From Coffea arabica (taxonomy: Eukaryota; Streptophyta; Magnoliopsida; Gentianales; Rubiaceae): a DNA stretch of 64,000 nt. The translations under genes were made by a program, and so were the position numbers. The stretch covers positions 50,911,001 to 50,975,000 of the forward strand of contig NC_092316.1 of assembly GCF_036785885.1 (NCBI RefSeq), read 5' to 3'. The notes under the pieces are model-generated. The model made no database searches and was not told where the DNA came from. It saw nothing but the letters and a program-made list of their open reading frames with translations. Position 1 is the first letter of the stretch; every line of letters begins with the position of its first letter. Positions 35,847 through 47,270 of the stretch are shown here, piece after piece.

Positions 35847-36024
35847 CTAGCCCCCTAGATTAGGTAAGGCTTCCAGGCAAACCTAATCTATACTCTGTCA
35901 CGTGGGAGACCAGCGTCGCGCACTGCTCTGCCCCGGTCACCTCTGGTACAGTGCTGTCACTGAGAAAACCGCGCCGATCTCCTAGGTCGAGCGTCAAACT
36001 CCCAAGTTTCGACAAACTTGATCA

Positions 36025-36830
36025 ATGCGTGCCGACCTCATGGGACCGAGCATCAAATTAACACTAACATGGTTTAAGCCCCCGACTTTTAAAGATTTGA
36101 GCCTTGCCGACCTCTTGGGTCAAACAAACTTATTCAAGTTAAGGCACAACGTGCCGACCTCTTGGGGCCGAACATCGCACTTTCCGACTTCAAAATTTCA
36201 AGCCGTGCCGGCCTCTTGTGGCCGAGCATCATACTTTGAAGGCAGTCACGCCAACCTCCCGGGTCGAGCGTCAAACTCTGATTTTAGCGGATATGCCAAC
36301 CTCTTGGGGTCGAGCATCACATTTCCAAGGCAGTTATGCCGACCTCCTGGGTCGAGCGTTGAACTCCATGATTTTAGCAGACGTGCCGACCTCTTGGGGT
36401 CGAGCATCACATTTTCCAGGCAGTCATGCCGACCTCTTGGGTCGAGCATTACATTCTCAGGGCAGTTATGCCGACCTCCTGGGCCGAGCGTTGAACTCCA
36501 TGATTTTAGCAGACGTGCCGACTTCTTGGGGTCGAGCATCACATTTTCCAGGCAGTCATGCCGACCTCCTGGGTCGAGCATTACATTCTCAGGGCAATCG
36601 TGCCGACCTCCTGGGCCGAGCCAGCGTGCTCCCTGGTTTTGACAAGCTGCCTCAAAGTAAGTCACGGCGTGCCGACCTCTTGGGCTCGAGCATCACACCT
36701 TCAAGACGGTCATGCCGATCTTTTGGGTTGAGCGTCAAGCCCCCCGTCTTTAACAGGCGTGCCGACCTCTTGGGGTCGAGTATCGCACTCTCAAATTTCG
36801 CAATTTCAAGCCGTTTGCGGACCTCATGGG
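36025..36830. repeat. Minisatellite of about 17 repeats inside the GC-rich element
   Basis: The motif GCCGACCTCYTGGGKYCGAG recurs every 41-70 bp from about 36028 to 36816. In the middle it is organised as a higher-order unit of 132 bp (copies starting 36333 and 36465). Long open frames through it, on both strands, follow from the repeat periods and show no domain. Confidence 0.9.
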
Positions 36831-36984
36831 GGGTTTTTCCGTCCTCTCCGCTCTCCGAGCCCCCCGCGCCCCCGGCCGCCTCGGTCTCCGCTCGCTAGGA
36901 TCCCTCGCCGGCTCTCGGGCCGGTGCTCTCAATGGTTCGCTTGGATCGTGTTCTTGCCATCAATACAACAATAATTACCTTGCG

Positions 36985-37004
36985 TTTCCCACAGACGGCG
37001 CCAA
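36985..37004 (-). other. Primer binding site of the GC-rich element
   Basis: The minus strand reads TGGCGCCGTCTGTGGGAAAC starting two bases from the 5' LTR end (LTR begins at 37006). It begins with TGG as expected for pairing to a tRNA CCA end. The tRNA is not identified with certainty. Confidence 0.75.
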
Positions 37005-37005
37005 C

Positions 37006-37474
37006 TGAAGAAGCGCAGAGCTTCCCCGAGGAGAGCTGACTGATCAGCTCGGGGTGTCGATGGGAGAGCTGATCCAAGACCTGCAAAACAGAGAAGAGGG
37101 GCTAACAAAGGGGCCCCGAGGTGGTCCCCGAGGGCACTCCGACGGCCAAGTTAGTTCTCCGGTGAGTAGGGTTCACGGGGAGTGGTAACAGCCGGGGGTA
37201 ATTGGCCTATAGCGAGCGTACCTTGGGCAATGGGTGTGTAGCACTATTTATACCTGGGCCAGAGTCCGACCTCCGTACGTTCCGGGACCTTCCTGATATA
37301 ATCTCAATCCCGCGCCGAGCGGGATCTCCTCCGACCTCTGCGGGACGGTCTCCTGATCCCCCTGGAGCCCTAGCGGGGGTGCGGCCCAGGGCGGTAGCCA
37401 GGAGCCTGGGGCCGGAACCCAACTCGGCTATACCTGGGCTGCCACGTGTCTAGGCCCAATACAGGGCCTCTGCA
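37006..37474 (-). repeat. Right (5') LTR of the GC-rich element
   Basis: 469 bp, same ends as the left LTR, with two substitutions. A TATTTATA-type motif (CTATTTATACC at about 37244) may belong to an LTR promoter or processing signal on the opposite strand. Confidence 0.88.
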
Positions 37475-37479
37475 CTGTT

Positions 37480-38831
37480 TGACAATTTTAACTAACCTAA
37501 GAGTTTTATAATGAATAATCACTGGTCAATGATACAATAATCATCCATTAGAAACCTATTTACTTAATGTCGTATTCGCGTGCTTATCAAATTAGTTAGA
37601 CCAAAGTAAAAAAAAAAAAACTCCGATCCAAGTTTGTTATCTATTATCTAATAAGCATTGTTTTATAGAGGGGTGTCAATTATTAGTTTTTTGTTTAAAA
37701 AATTAAGATTAAATAAAGAAATTATACAAATACTAATGAATGATATGTGATATATATAGTGTGTGTGCACTTAAATGATTAGATTAAAATAGATATGCTA
37801 ACAAATACCTGATAAGCATTGATTTAAAAAAAAAAAGTCCTTCAATTAACATGATTTTCATATTTTCATGTTATTAAAGGGAGGTTAAAAGTACAATGAA
37901 ATTGAGTTTAGGTCCTAAACACTCAAAGCTGGTTTTAACAACAAATGGAGGGTTAATTCCATTTTGCAGCCTTCAGGTATAAATTGGAATATTTTAGTCC
38001 CTAAACTATATCCTGATTCTCACTTCAATCTCTAAACTCGTTATTTTGAGATTTTTGTTTATTGTTTGATTGCATATTCCTTCTGTGCCCTTACAAGATG
38101 CAACCATACTGCTCATGTGACTAACATTACGTTAGTTTTGCAGATTTTCTTAACAATTATACTTAAGTAGGATGAGTGGAACTAAATGTCCCATTCATGT
38201 TCAAGGATCAAAGTCGGAATTGAGATAAAGTTGACAGGTGCAATATGGAATTAACACACAAATGAACGAGTTAAAACAAACTCATACATTTATGCTGTTT
38301 CTCTTTTGTTACCGATACCGCACTAACTGTTTGAAATTCCAAAATGAGAAAAAAGTTAACATCTCTAAGTTATACATTATGACCAAACAAACAACTTTTA
38401 TTGTGAACCTTTTATGTTTAATTTGGCATACGTTGTGTCCGAATCTCCTATCATCCAGCATAAGTTGGGGTTAGATCTACTTCGCATTCTTAACTATACC
38501 TGAGTTTTAACTTTGATTGCTAAACTTTAAAATGAGACACTTTAATTTCAAATTATCCTAAAATATAAAACTTGTCCATTTTAGTCCCTAAAATATAAAA
38601 TTTGTTCCAATTTAATTCCTAAAGTACATCCACTTAGGCATAAAATCTATCTCATTTTCTTAACGACGTTACTTAAGTGGGACAAATTTTATAACTTAGG
38701 GACTAAAGTGCCTCATTTTTAAGTCCAAGGACTAAAGTGAAAATTTAGGTATAATTGATGGGTGCAAAGTGAAATTAGCCGTATAAGTTGAGAATAGGTG
38801 GTTGTAATACGAATACACAGCAGTAACGACT
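37480..38831. other. Unassigned AT-rich spacer before block 2
   Basis: About 1.35 kb with no gene. From about 37975 to 38760 several phrases of the type TTAGTCCCTAAA and GGGACTAAAGTG occur in both orientations, as seen in decayed inverted-repeat elements, but I could not find matched ends or a target duplication. Confidence 0.5.
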
Positions 38832-38968
38832 AATAAGCTCAAGAATACTTTCCTTTTGATGTACAAAGGTGAAGATTATGAACCTTTATGCTTACGTGAA
38901 GTTTGTGAAGGTTATGAACATTTATGCTTATGTATAAAGGTGAAGGTGAAGGCTATGAACCTTTAACA
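38832..38968 (-). repeat. Copia LTR fragment, 137 bp
   Basis: It matches the outer 137 bp of the LTR at 3786-3922, ending in AACA at the same LINE junction. The rest of that Copia is absent here, so the block duplication cut through the LTR after the Copia had inserted. Confidence 0.9.
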
Positions 38969-40506
38969 CCTTCTCTTTATGCTTGGTTGACAAGGATAGC
39001 TTGAATCACATCTTTCCTCATTGCCCTCTTGCAGTGCAGGTTTGGGCTCTGTGTTATCTTTACAGCAAGCTACATCTAGATAGGCCCCAAGTTTTTTCTT
39101 CTTGATTTCCTTCCCTTCTCCTTTTCCTGCCTGCGTCAGACATGGAACTTGTTGCTACTATTTTGTGGAGTTTATGGAATAACAGGAATGGGAAAATATT
39201 TGAAGGGACTTCTAAAGACCTTCGGTACCACTATTCGGTTCTGGTATTTTAAAATACCTTCAGAACTAAAGTTGAAATAAGTCGTTTCCCCTTTTTCCAC
39301 CTTCTCTCCCTATTTCCGCACCATTGAATCCCCCTTTTGAGCTTCTTTAATCCGCTCCAGTAGGATGGAGGTTACCCTAATATTACCAAAAATCACTTTA
39401 TGACTTCCAAGGCAGGGTTTTCACTCGCAAACGGATTCCAACAAATTCCATTCCTTGATCATCAGTCCTGCTACCTGAGTCTTGCGACTTAAGACATCGG
39501 CTACCACATTCGCCTTTCCCGGATGGTAGTTAATGGTGCAGTCGTAATCCTCTAAAAATTCCATCCACTGCCGCTGTCTCATATTCAATTCCTTTTGAGA
39601 GAAAAGATACCTAAGGCTTTTATGGTCGGAATACACCTCGAACGTTACCCCATATAAGTAGTGTCTCCATTTCTTCAAAGCGAAAACAACCGCGGCTAAT
39701 TCTAAATCATGGGTTGGGTAGTTTTGCTCGTGGGGTTTTAACTTCCTAGAGGCAAAAGATATCACATTTCGGTTCTACATCAGTACACACCCTAAGCCTT
39801 TTTGTGAAGCATCGGTATAAATGGCAAACCCATCAACTCCGTTAGGCAGGACTAAAACTGGCGCCATAGTCAACCTTTTCTTTAACTCCTGAAAGCTCGC
39901 GTCACATCTGGCATTCCACACAAATCGGCCGATCAACTTTCGCTAGTCTCTTTAGCAACTAGCTTTTGGAAAGATTACCAAGAAGCCGTCCAGAGTTCGC
40001 TACATGGTTCTCCTGTACCTACTTCAGCCCCTACATTTTTTAAAGGCCAACTTTGATGGAGGAGTTTTTCAAAACGAAGGCTGCTGTGGCATTGGAGTAG
40101 TTATTAGAGATAATTCTCGTAATTTCATAGCTAGACTGACAAGCCAAGTTGATGGTGTTTTATCAGTAAAGGCTATAGGAGCTTTAGCTGCTAAAACTGC
40201 ATTTCATGTCCTACTTCAGCTTCAAGCTACGGATATTATCCTCAAGGGTGATTCTCAAGCAATCATTGAGAGCATTATTTCATTGGAGGATGATTGGTCC
40301 AGTTTTTAGATGATCCCAAGAACTTGGGAAGCCAATTGGATCCCAAGAACTTAACAATGTTATGCATATAGCAGTTGGCTTGTCATGCAAAACATATAAG
40401 CTAAATGCTTCTAGGTGGGATTCTACTCCGCCCAGACTTTTGTTATTTTCGCTCTTAATGTGGACATTAGTTGATAATAAAATCTATGGTTCTTTATCAA
40501 AAAAGA
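38969..40506 (+). pseudogene. LINE 3' relic: zf-RVT and RNase H domains (block 2)
   Basis: Copy of 3923-4783, split by a 714-bp gypsy scrap. The RNase H part (40004-40309) reads FLKANFDGGVFQNEGCCGIG without the frameshift of block 1, then VVIRDNSRNFIARLT and KGDSQAIIESI. A rearranged or deleted segment follows at about 40290-40330, with the phrase GATCCCAAGAACTT repeated. Non-functional. Confidence 0.8.
39219..39932 (-). mobile_element. Ty3/gypsy pol scrap inserted in the RNase H relic
   Basis: The minus strand gives the RT end (FQELKKRLTMAPVL, IYTDASQKGLGCVLM), RNase H at 39765-39421 ([56 protein letters not shown]), then the connector toward integrase (ERIKEAQKGDSMVRK, then LKYQNRIVVPK). 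There are no LTRs. The host sequence is interrupted precisely, with only GA shared at the two joins (39217-39218 and 39931-39932). This is a pol-internal fragment used as filler, not a transposition product. Confidence 0.88.
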
Positions 40507-41710
<1,204 letters not shown>

Positions 41711-42068
41711 TAGCTTTCTTTCTACTTCAACATTTATAGATAAATTTTTCTCAACGTTTGAATTTCGTAGTATTTTCTTTCTAATAGTTTTTACTAAGTT
41801 AAAATGTAACACGATATTTTTAATTTTTCTTTTAGAAAAACACAACAAGCCTCTAAAAGAGGATCCCGTGCAACTGCTATACTACCATCAAATCCACCAC
41901 TTGGATTTTTACACACACTAATTTATGATGATAAAAATGCAACTTTCGCAAATTCAATGATATTTATCCCTGCTGATCTAAGTATTTGTTGTGATAAATG
42001 TCCTTTTGATTTCTTTTGAGGTGGTTGGTGGGTTGGAGGTTTTTTTTTTGTGGAATTTTGGATTAATT

Positions 42069-42123
<55 letters not shown>

Positions 42124-42649
42124 AGCGATATATACACTATGACACAGTCACATATAGAGTCAGAATCAATTTTAAAACGTGTATGACATGCATGAGAAAA
42201 TTGTGTTATTTCAATTTAAAAAATAATAAGTAAATCCAAGAAAATAGTGAGAATGGGAGGATAGACATCGAGTTGGAAAGAAGAACAAAATTTGCTTTAA
42301 ATGAAAAAATTGGCCATGTGAGAATAGACATCATGGCAAGAAGAACAAAATTTGCTTCAATTGCGTGATGACAAAAGCAGTCGAGAAAAAGATGGATAAC
42401 CATTGAAGATCGGTGAGATGAGCTAGTTATAAATTAACTCTATTGAAGCAGATTCCAAGGATGATTTCTTACATATATCCAAGTCTCTCAATCTACGGTG
42501 GGTTATAGATCCAAGTGGTACATTCTTGACATTGATTGATCTTACAAATTCTTTTTTTACATGCAACTATAATACATTTGCAACGAAATGATCCCTAGGC
42601 GTAAATCGACACATACGAATGTTTAAATTGTTATTTGCGTTGTCTAATA
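41711..42649. other. Unit C leading spacer with long CT tract
   Basis: As 5996-6978. The microsatellite has expanded to (CT)20 at 42074-42113, with (CA)5 at 42114-42123. About 75 bp found at 6860-6935 of unit A is missing near 42603. Confidence 0.65.
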
Positions 42650-43008
42650 TCTATATCTATATTATATATAAAAGGAGAGGAGAGGGTTGGTGTAAACATT
42701 TTGTGTTACTTTATGTTATACCAAAAGCAACCTTTAAAATTAGTTTTCAAACTATTCACATTTCATCTTTTTTTTTTCCACCATAATTTCAATACAATAA
42801 CTTCTTCCAATGTCAAACTATTCAGATTCTCTCTTTTCCTCCACCATAATCTCAAATACAATAAATTGCTCTAAAAAATTGTAATTACAGATTTTCCAAA
42901 TAAACAAATACACATGTACCATGAAATGTAATAACTTAATATGATGGAAAAATAATCATATTTTTTTTAAAAAATAAACACACACTTAAGGTGTGCCGAA
43001 AGCACTAG
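42650..43008 (+). mobile_element. Short Helitron-like element of unit C, 359 bp
   Basis: A|TCTATATC start, CACAC/GTGTG hairpin near 42981-42995, CTAG|T at 43005-43008. Non-coding. Confidence 0.4.
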
Positions 43009-43300
43009 TTTTAAAAAAAGTATGTGATTGCTGACAAAATAAGAAGTGAATAATTTAAATATTCAAGCATACAAGAAATACACAGTTACGAGAATTGATA
43101 TTTGAAAATCATCTATAACAGTAAAAGATTTTCTATTTTCCTACACAAATTATAAGAAAACATTTAAATGCACACAATAATTTATGTGTATAGTAACCTA
43201 AATATCATGATTAACTAAAGTGGTGGAATTTGTAATTTTTATCAGAATAAGCAATTAGAAATTATAACATCTTACAATAATATATATAAACTCAATAGAA

Positions 43301-43360
<60 letters not shown>

Positions 43361-43849
43361 CACGTGGTATTAGCCCCCATCATTGAGATGTTCATCTAGC
43401 CTCTAATTGCATATATATACCTGCTGATTAAACCACTAAATGTGAACTCGGCAATTGCCAATCAGTGGAACTGTGAAACTTGTTGGTCCTTTAATTAGAA
43501 GGAGAAAGGACATGTTTATCACTAGCTTTACCATATTTGAAGGATGACAATATACAAGCAAGAAAATACATAGAACAAAAGAAACCAGGCAATTTCAACA
43601 TTTCTACATCAAATTAAGATATTAAAGGAAATCAGAATTGTCTATTTACATAGCATATTCCATTCTGTTTATTGAAGTTTTACAATATTTCACAGCTAAA
43701 AGATGCACCTAGTGCTCTACATTATTTGTCTATGCCAGTTGAATTTCTTTCAAGCTCTTGACTAGCCAAAATTTTTTTTTGAATATCAAATTAACAAGAC
43801 ATTTGAAAGTAAACATGTAAACTCTGAGTTGTTGCCAAATTAAGACACC
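43009..43849. other. 3' flank of K3 with expanded TA microsatellite
   Basis: Matches 9365-10178. The TA tract is (TA)25 at 43306-43355, the longest in the window. Confidence 0.6.
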
Positions 43850-45285
43850 TCAACAGCCCATAACAGCGCAATTATACACAAAACTTCCTGAATGCTTTGT
43901 TCCCAACAATGTCCACTCGAGAGGACCTTCATCTGGCTCCCAAGCATTGATCTCTATTCACCCTCCATTCAATGCCCTTGGTCCATCGATAACCATTAGT
44001 TGATTACCACAGGCCCTGAATGCCAACCCCCTGCCATTCATGGTGGTTGCCTGTTCAGGTAATCTACCTATGGTAATCCACACATTTCTCTGCTTGTCAT
44101 ACTTCCAGACTACCTTTTCATCGCAATAAGCTGCATATAACTCATTCTTCACCACTGCGAGCAGAGGAGGTGCTCTTGCTGTTGTAGGAGAATCATAAGT
44201 ACCCTCTCTAGCACATTGAGGGTACATATCAAGAATTTCAAACCAGGTTCCTGTCCTTAAATCATATACCTCTCCACAGGTAAGCACCTTTAAGCTAGCT
44301 CCATAGCTCGCACTTGGGTTGCCTATTCCGACACCACCGATGACATAAAACTTGCCATCTATGAATACCCCTGAACATAGTTTTCTGGGTTTATGCATTC
44401 TGGGGAGAGTGCACCAACTTTCTGTCATCGAGTTATAAAGTTCAGCAGAGCTCAGTAAATTGCCTTTTGAGTCACAACCACCAGCCACAATTGCAATCTC
44501 TTCAAGACTAGCAGAGCCAAACAGCCATCTTGGGATGTTTGTCCTTACACCAGACGATCATGTATTGGTTAATATGCTGTATTTGTAGATCACTTGAGAC
44601 TCTATTTCCTTTCCAAAGACAAGAAGTTCGGTGCCAACAGCCAGTGACTCCTTGTCAGAAAAAAGGAAACACTCGTTTGAAATCATTTTAGGCAAAGACA
44701 TCCATCTACGGCGCAAAGGATCAAAAGCTTCCCATTCAAGAAGGCTGCAAGAAACATAAACCCAATGTTCTACAATACTCAGCTGCCTCCTCAACTTATA
44801 AAGATCCCCTCTTCGGATTAGTGACCTGAAACTCTAATTGAGTGAAGCGATAGTGCCATAATCTGCCCTCGAGCAGCGAAGTAAGCAATTAATTGAGAGA
44901 TCTTGGCCAAGTTGGAGGACGAGTGAACTTGTATCAGTATAATACCCATAGTGGCCTTGGTCATCTTCTTGATCCATAGCTTGCCCTTGGAATGCCAGTG
45001 GCTTGGATGGTTTCATCACTCCAGTCTCTTCCTCGAGGTGCTTTCACTTTGAGTTCCCTCCCTTGGGACACTTTTGCTTTGAGCCTTGCCCTCAGAATGC
45101 TAGTCGCTTGGATGATTTCATCACTCCAGTCTCTTCCTCGGGATACTTTAGCTTTGAGTTCTCTCCCTCAGGCCCTTTCGCTTTGAGTTCTCGATAGCAG
45201 AATAAGTATTAAAAACCCACTTGCTCTCTTCTTCACAGGTGCTTGGCAAGTCCCGACAGACAAGAAATGATAGCCCCTCCAATAT
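43850..45285 (-). pseudogene. F-box/kelch-repeat gene K3, four in-frame stops
   Basis: Duplicate of K1 in block 2. From the usable ATG (45121) the frame meets TGA at codon 10 (45092-45094; CAA in K2), TAG in the F-box (44834-44836; CAC in K2, CAG in K4), TGA for the conserved Trp of LTNTW (44558-44560) and TGA in the C-terminus (43958-43960; TAC in K2). No frameshift is present in the main frame, so the family sequence is readable throughout. K3 does not have the 24-bp deletion or the stops of K1, so K1 and K3 decayed separately after block duplication. The ancestral start is ATA (45283-45285). Confidence 0.93.
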
Positions 45286-45380
45286 GATGGCAGAAAGACC
45301 GAGAAATCTGAGAACTAAACTGGTCCAACAAAGTTAAGCCTGAAGACATTAGTCCAAGCGATATTAGTTAATGGTACAAT

Positions 45381-46856
45381 CTATAAAATAAAGAAGCAAA
45401 ACAATACCTAAATAGCTCAACCATAAATATATGATCTTTATTGAAGATTGGAATAACTACAATCTATATCTCTCTTTGCTATGCTAAGAAGAGCAGATTC
45501 CATAACCATAAGACATATAAAACAGGGAGTAACAAAGTGGATGTAATTGGTTAGGCATTGCATTTAAAAAGTGAACGAGACCCTCTGTGAGAAAACCATG
45601 CAACGCATCATGAAATACATGATTAGAGGAAAAATTTTCACAAACAGTCAGTTAAAACCCAAAACTCAATTTTGAAGACATTGATTGTTGGAGCAGTTCT
45701 ACATTTGCAAGGAAACAGATGAGTGTAAACTCAACAACAAGGGCATGAGCACACATCTTGATACAAGCACAAACAAGTGCTGACAATATTAGCATGTCTA
45801 GCTCAATGATAACTAGCTCCAAGTGCCAATCTAGATCTCTTTGCCATCATCAATATCATATATTTTTCCAAATCATCAAAACAGAAAAAATTGGAATTGA
45901 ATAGGTAGAAACATGGTTATTTAAAGTTGAGTAGATAAAACAACAAACTCTATAATCAACTATGGACGACAGTGAATTCCAGCCGAAAAGTTCCAAATAT
46001 GAATAAGAATAAATTCCTTGAATTGGAAAATGTTTTTGTATTTCCAAAAAAGAAAGGAAAGAAAGATTTAAATTCCATGAAATGAATTCCAAATGCTAAA
46101 ATCAACAGAAAGGATCTTATACATTGAAAAGAGCCACTAATGAATAAGAATAAATTCCTGAATTGGAAAATAATTTTGTACTTATAGGGGAAAAAGATTT
46201 TCATTTAAATTCCAGAACACTAATCAAAATTTGGAAAACAACAACAAGAATCTTCTATATTACTAATATAGACCAATCACCATAAACTCACAAAAGTTAG
46301 AAATCCATCCCTTCAAACTCAATCTAGAAAAGGATTGAACTCCCAATATTTAAACAAAATTTAAATCAAAACAAGGACAAGGATTCAATATTAAATCCGA
46401 AACCAAATTAAAACCTGCATGCATGTACAGTAAAAGCCAATTCAATTCAACTAGACCTTGCAAGAGAAATTCACACTAAAATCATACCACCGAATACCTA
46501 TCCTGGAAGCAAATATAACAACACCCAATTAAGGGGATAACAAGCAAATACTCATAAATGAAAAAACAATCACAAATTTAATAGTGATAACTAGCAGTCA
46601 AGAGAACACCTTTGAAAAAACCTACCAATCAAAAAAATAAAAAAATAGTGATACATGCAATAGGAAAATAAAAAAAAATTAACATTGACATAAATTTGAA
46701 ATAAAAGATTGATCATTATACATGAATTGTCCTCAATGGTCAGAATCTTTACATGCATTCCCTTCAAAATATAACCTAAAATGAAAAAAGGAAAAGAACT
46801 CATTAGGAATTATCTAATAACAAGAAAAACCTAAAAACCCAAACCAGAAAACTTAC
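45381..46856 (-). other. 5'UTR intron of K3 (1,476 bp)
   Basis: Donor GTAAGTTTTC at 46856; the acceptor is TTTTATAG instead of TTTTCCAG, ending at 45381. Still AG, but a weaker context. Confidence 0.68.
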
Positions 46857-47270
46857 AGAGTAATCCGAGTATAGTCTTTCATTGTAACTACGAAAAAGAA
46901 CAAATTTCTGCTAAAAAACAGAGAAAGAAAAATGAATCAGTAGCTAAATTATTTCATCAGGGCCACTTTGGAAACTTCTTTTATTTGCATTTGAGGCCCT
47001 CTCAAATCTAAACTACAAAAAAAAAAAAATAGTTCTCTCTTCGCTGTGATGAGAACTGAGGAGTGAGAAGGAGGAAGAAGAGTTGGATTTTTTATTGGAT
47101 GAGTTGAATATTGGCTAGAAGTAGCAGTATTTGTAGTAATGAACTAACGGGAAGAGGGAGACGACAGTAACTTGGGAAATGAGATGGCGGTGATAGCAAG
47201 GGGTTAAGATTTAATGGAAGATAATTTGATGGCCATCATTTGCACGTGTAAGCATTTTTTTTTTTTTAAA
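46857..47270 (-). promoter_or_regulatory. K3 leader exon and core promoter with G-box
   Basis: CT-rich leader and CCAAT motifs near 47090-47110, CACGTG at 47243-47248. The flanking block reads GATGGCCATCATTTG here, slightly diverged. Confidence 0.48.

Larger units (their letters stand above)
35378..37474 (-). mobile_element. Young non-coding LTR retroelement (TRIM/LARD-like), GC-rich, 2,097 bp
   Basis: Two 469-bp LTRs (35378-35846 and 37006-37474) differ at only two positions I can find (near 35567/37195 and 35769/37397). They start TGAAGAAGCG and end CCTCTGCA. Perfect 5-bp target duplication CTGTT (35373-35377 and 37475-37479). On the minus strand the right LTR is 5', followed by a primer site starting TGGCGCC. 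The 1,159-bp interior has no gag or pol and is mostly tandem repeats. Base composition is far more GC-rich than the surroundings. It would need proteins from a relative to move. Near-identical LTRs mean recent insertion. Confidence 0.93.

Noticed and set aside
36025..36830. CRISPR-like regular repeats
   Set aside because: The spacing is uneven, the spacers are themselves repeated, and the context is a plant LTR element.
36025..36898. Two long overlapping plus-strand frames (205 and 226 codons) in the GC-rich element
   Set aside because: The text is a translation of the minisatellite; repeat periods keep the frames open and no domain is visible.
39219..39932. Gypsy scrap as an LTR-element insertion
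   Set aside because: There are no LTRs, no 5-bp target duplication, and both ends lie inside pol.
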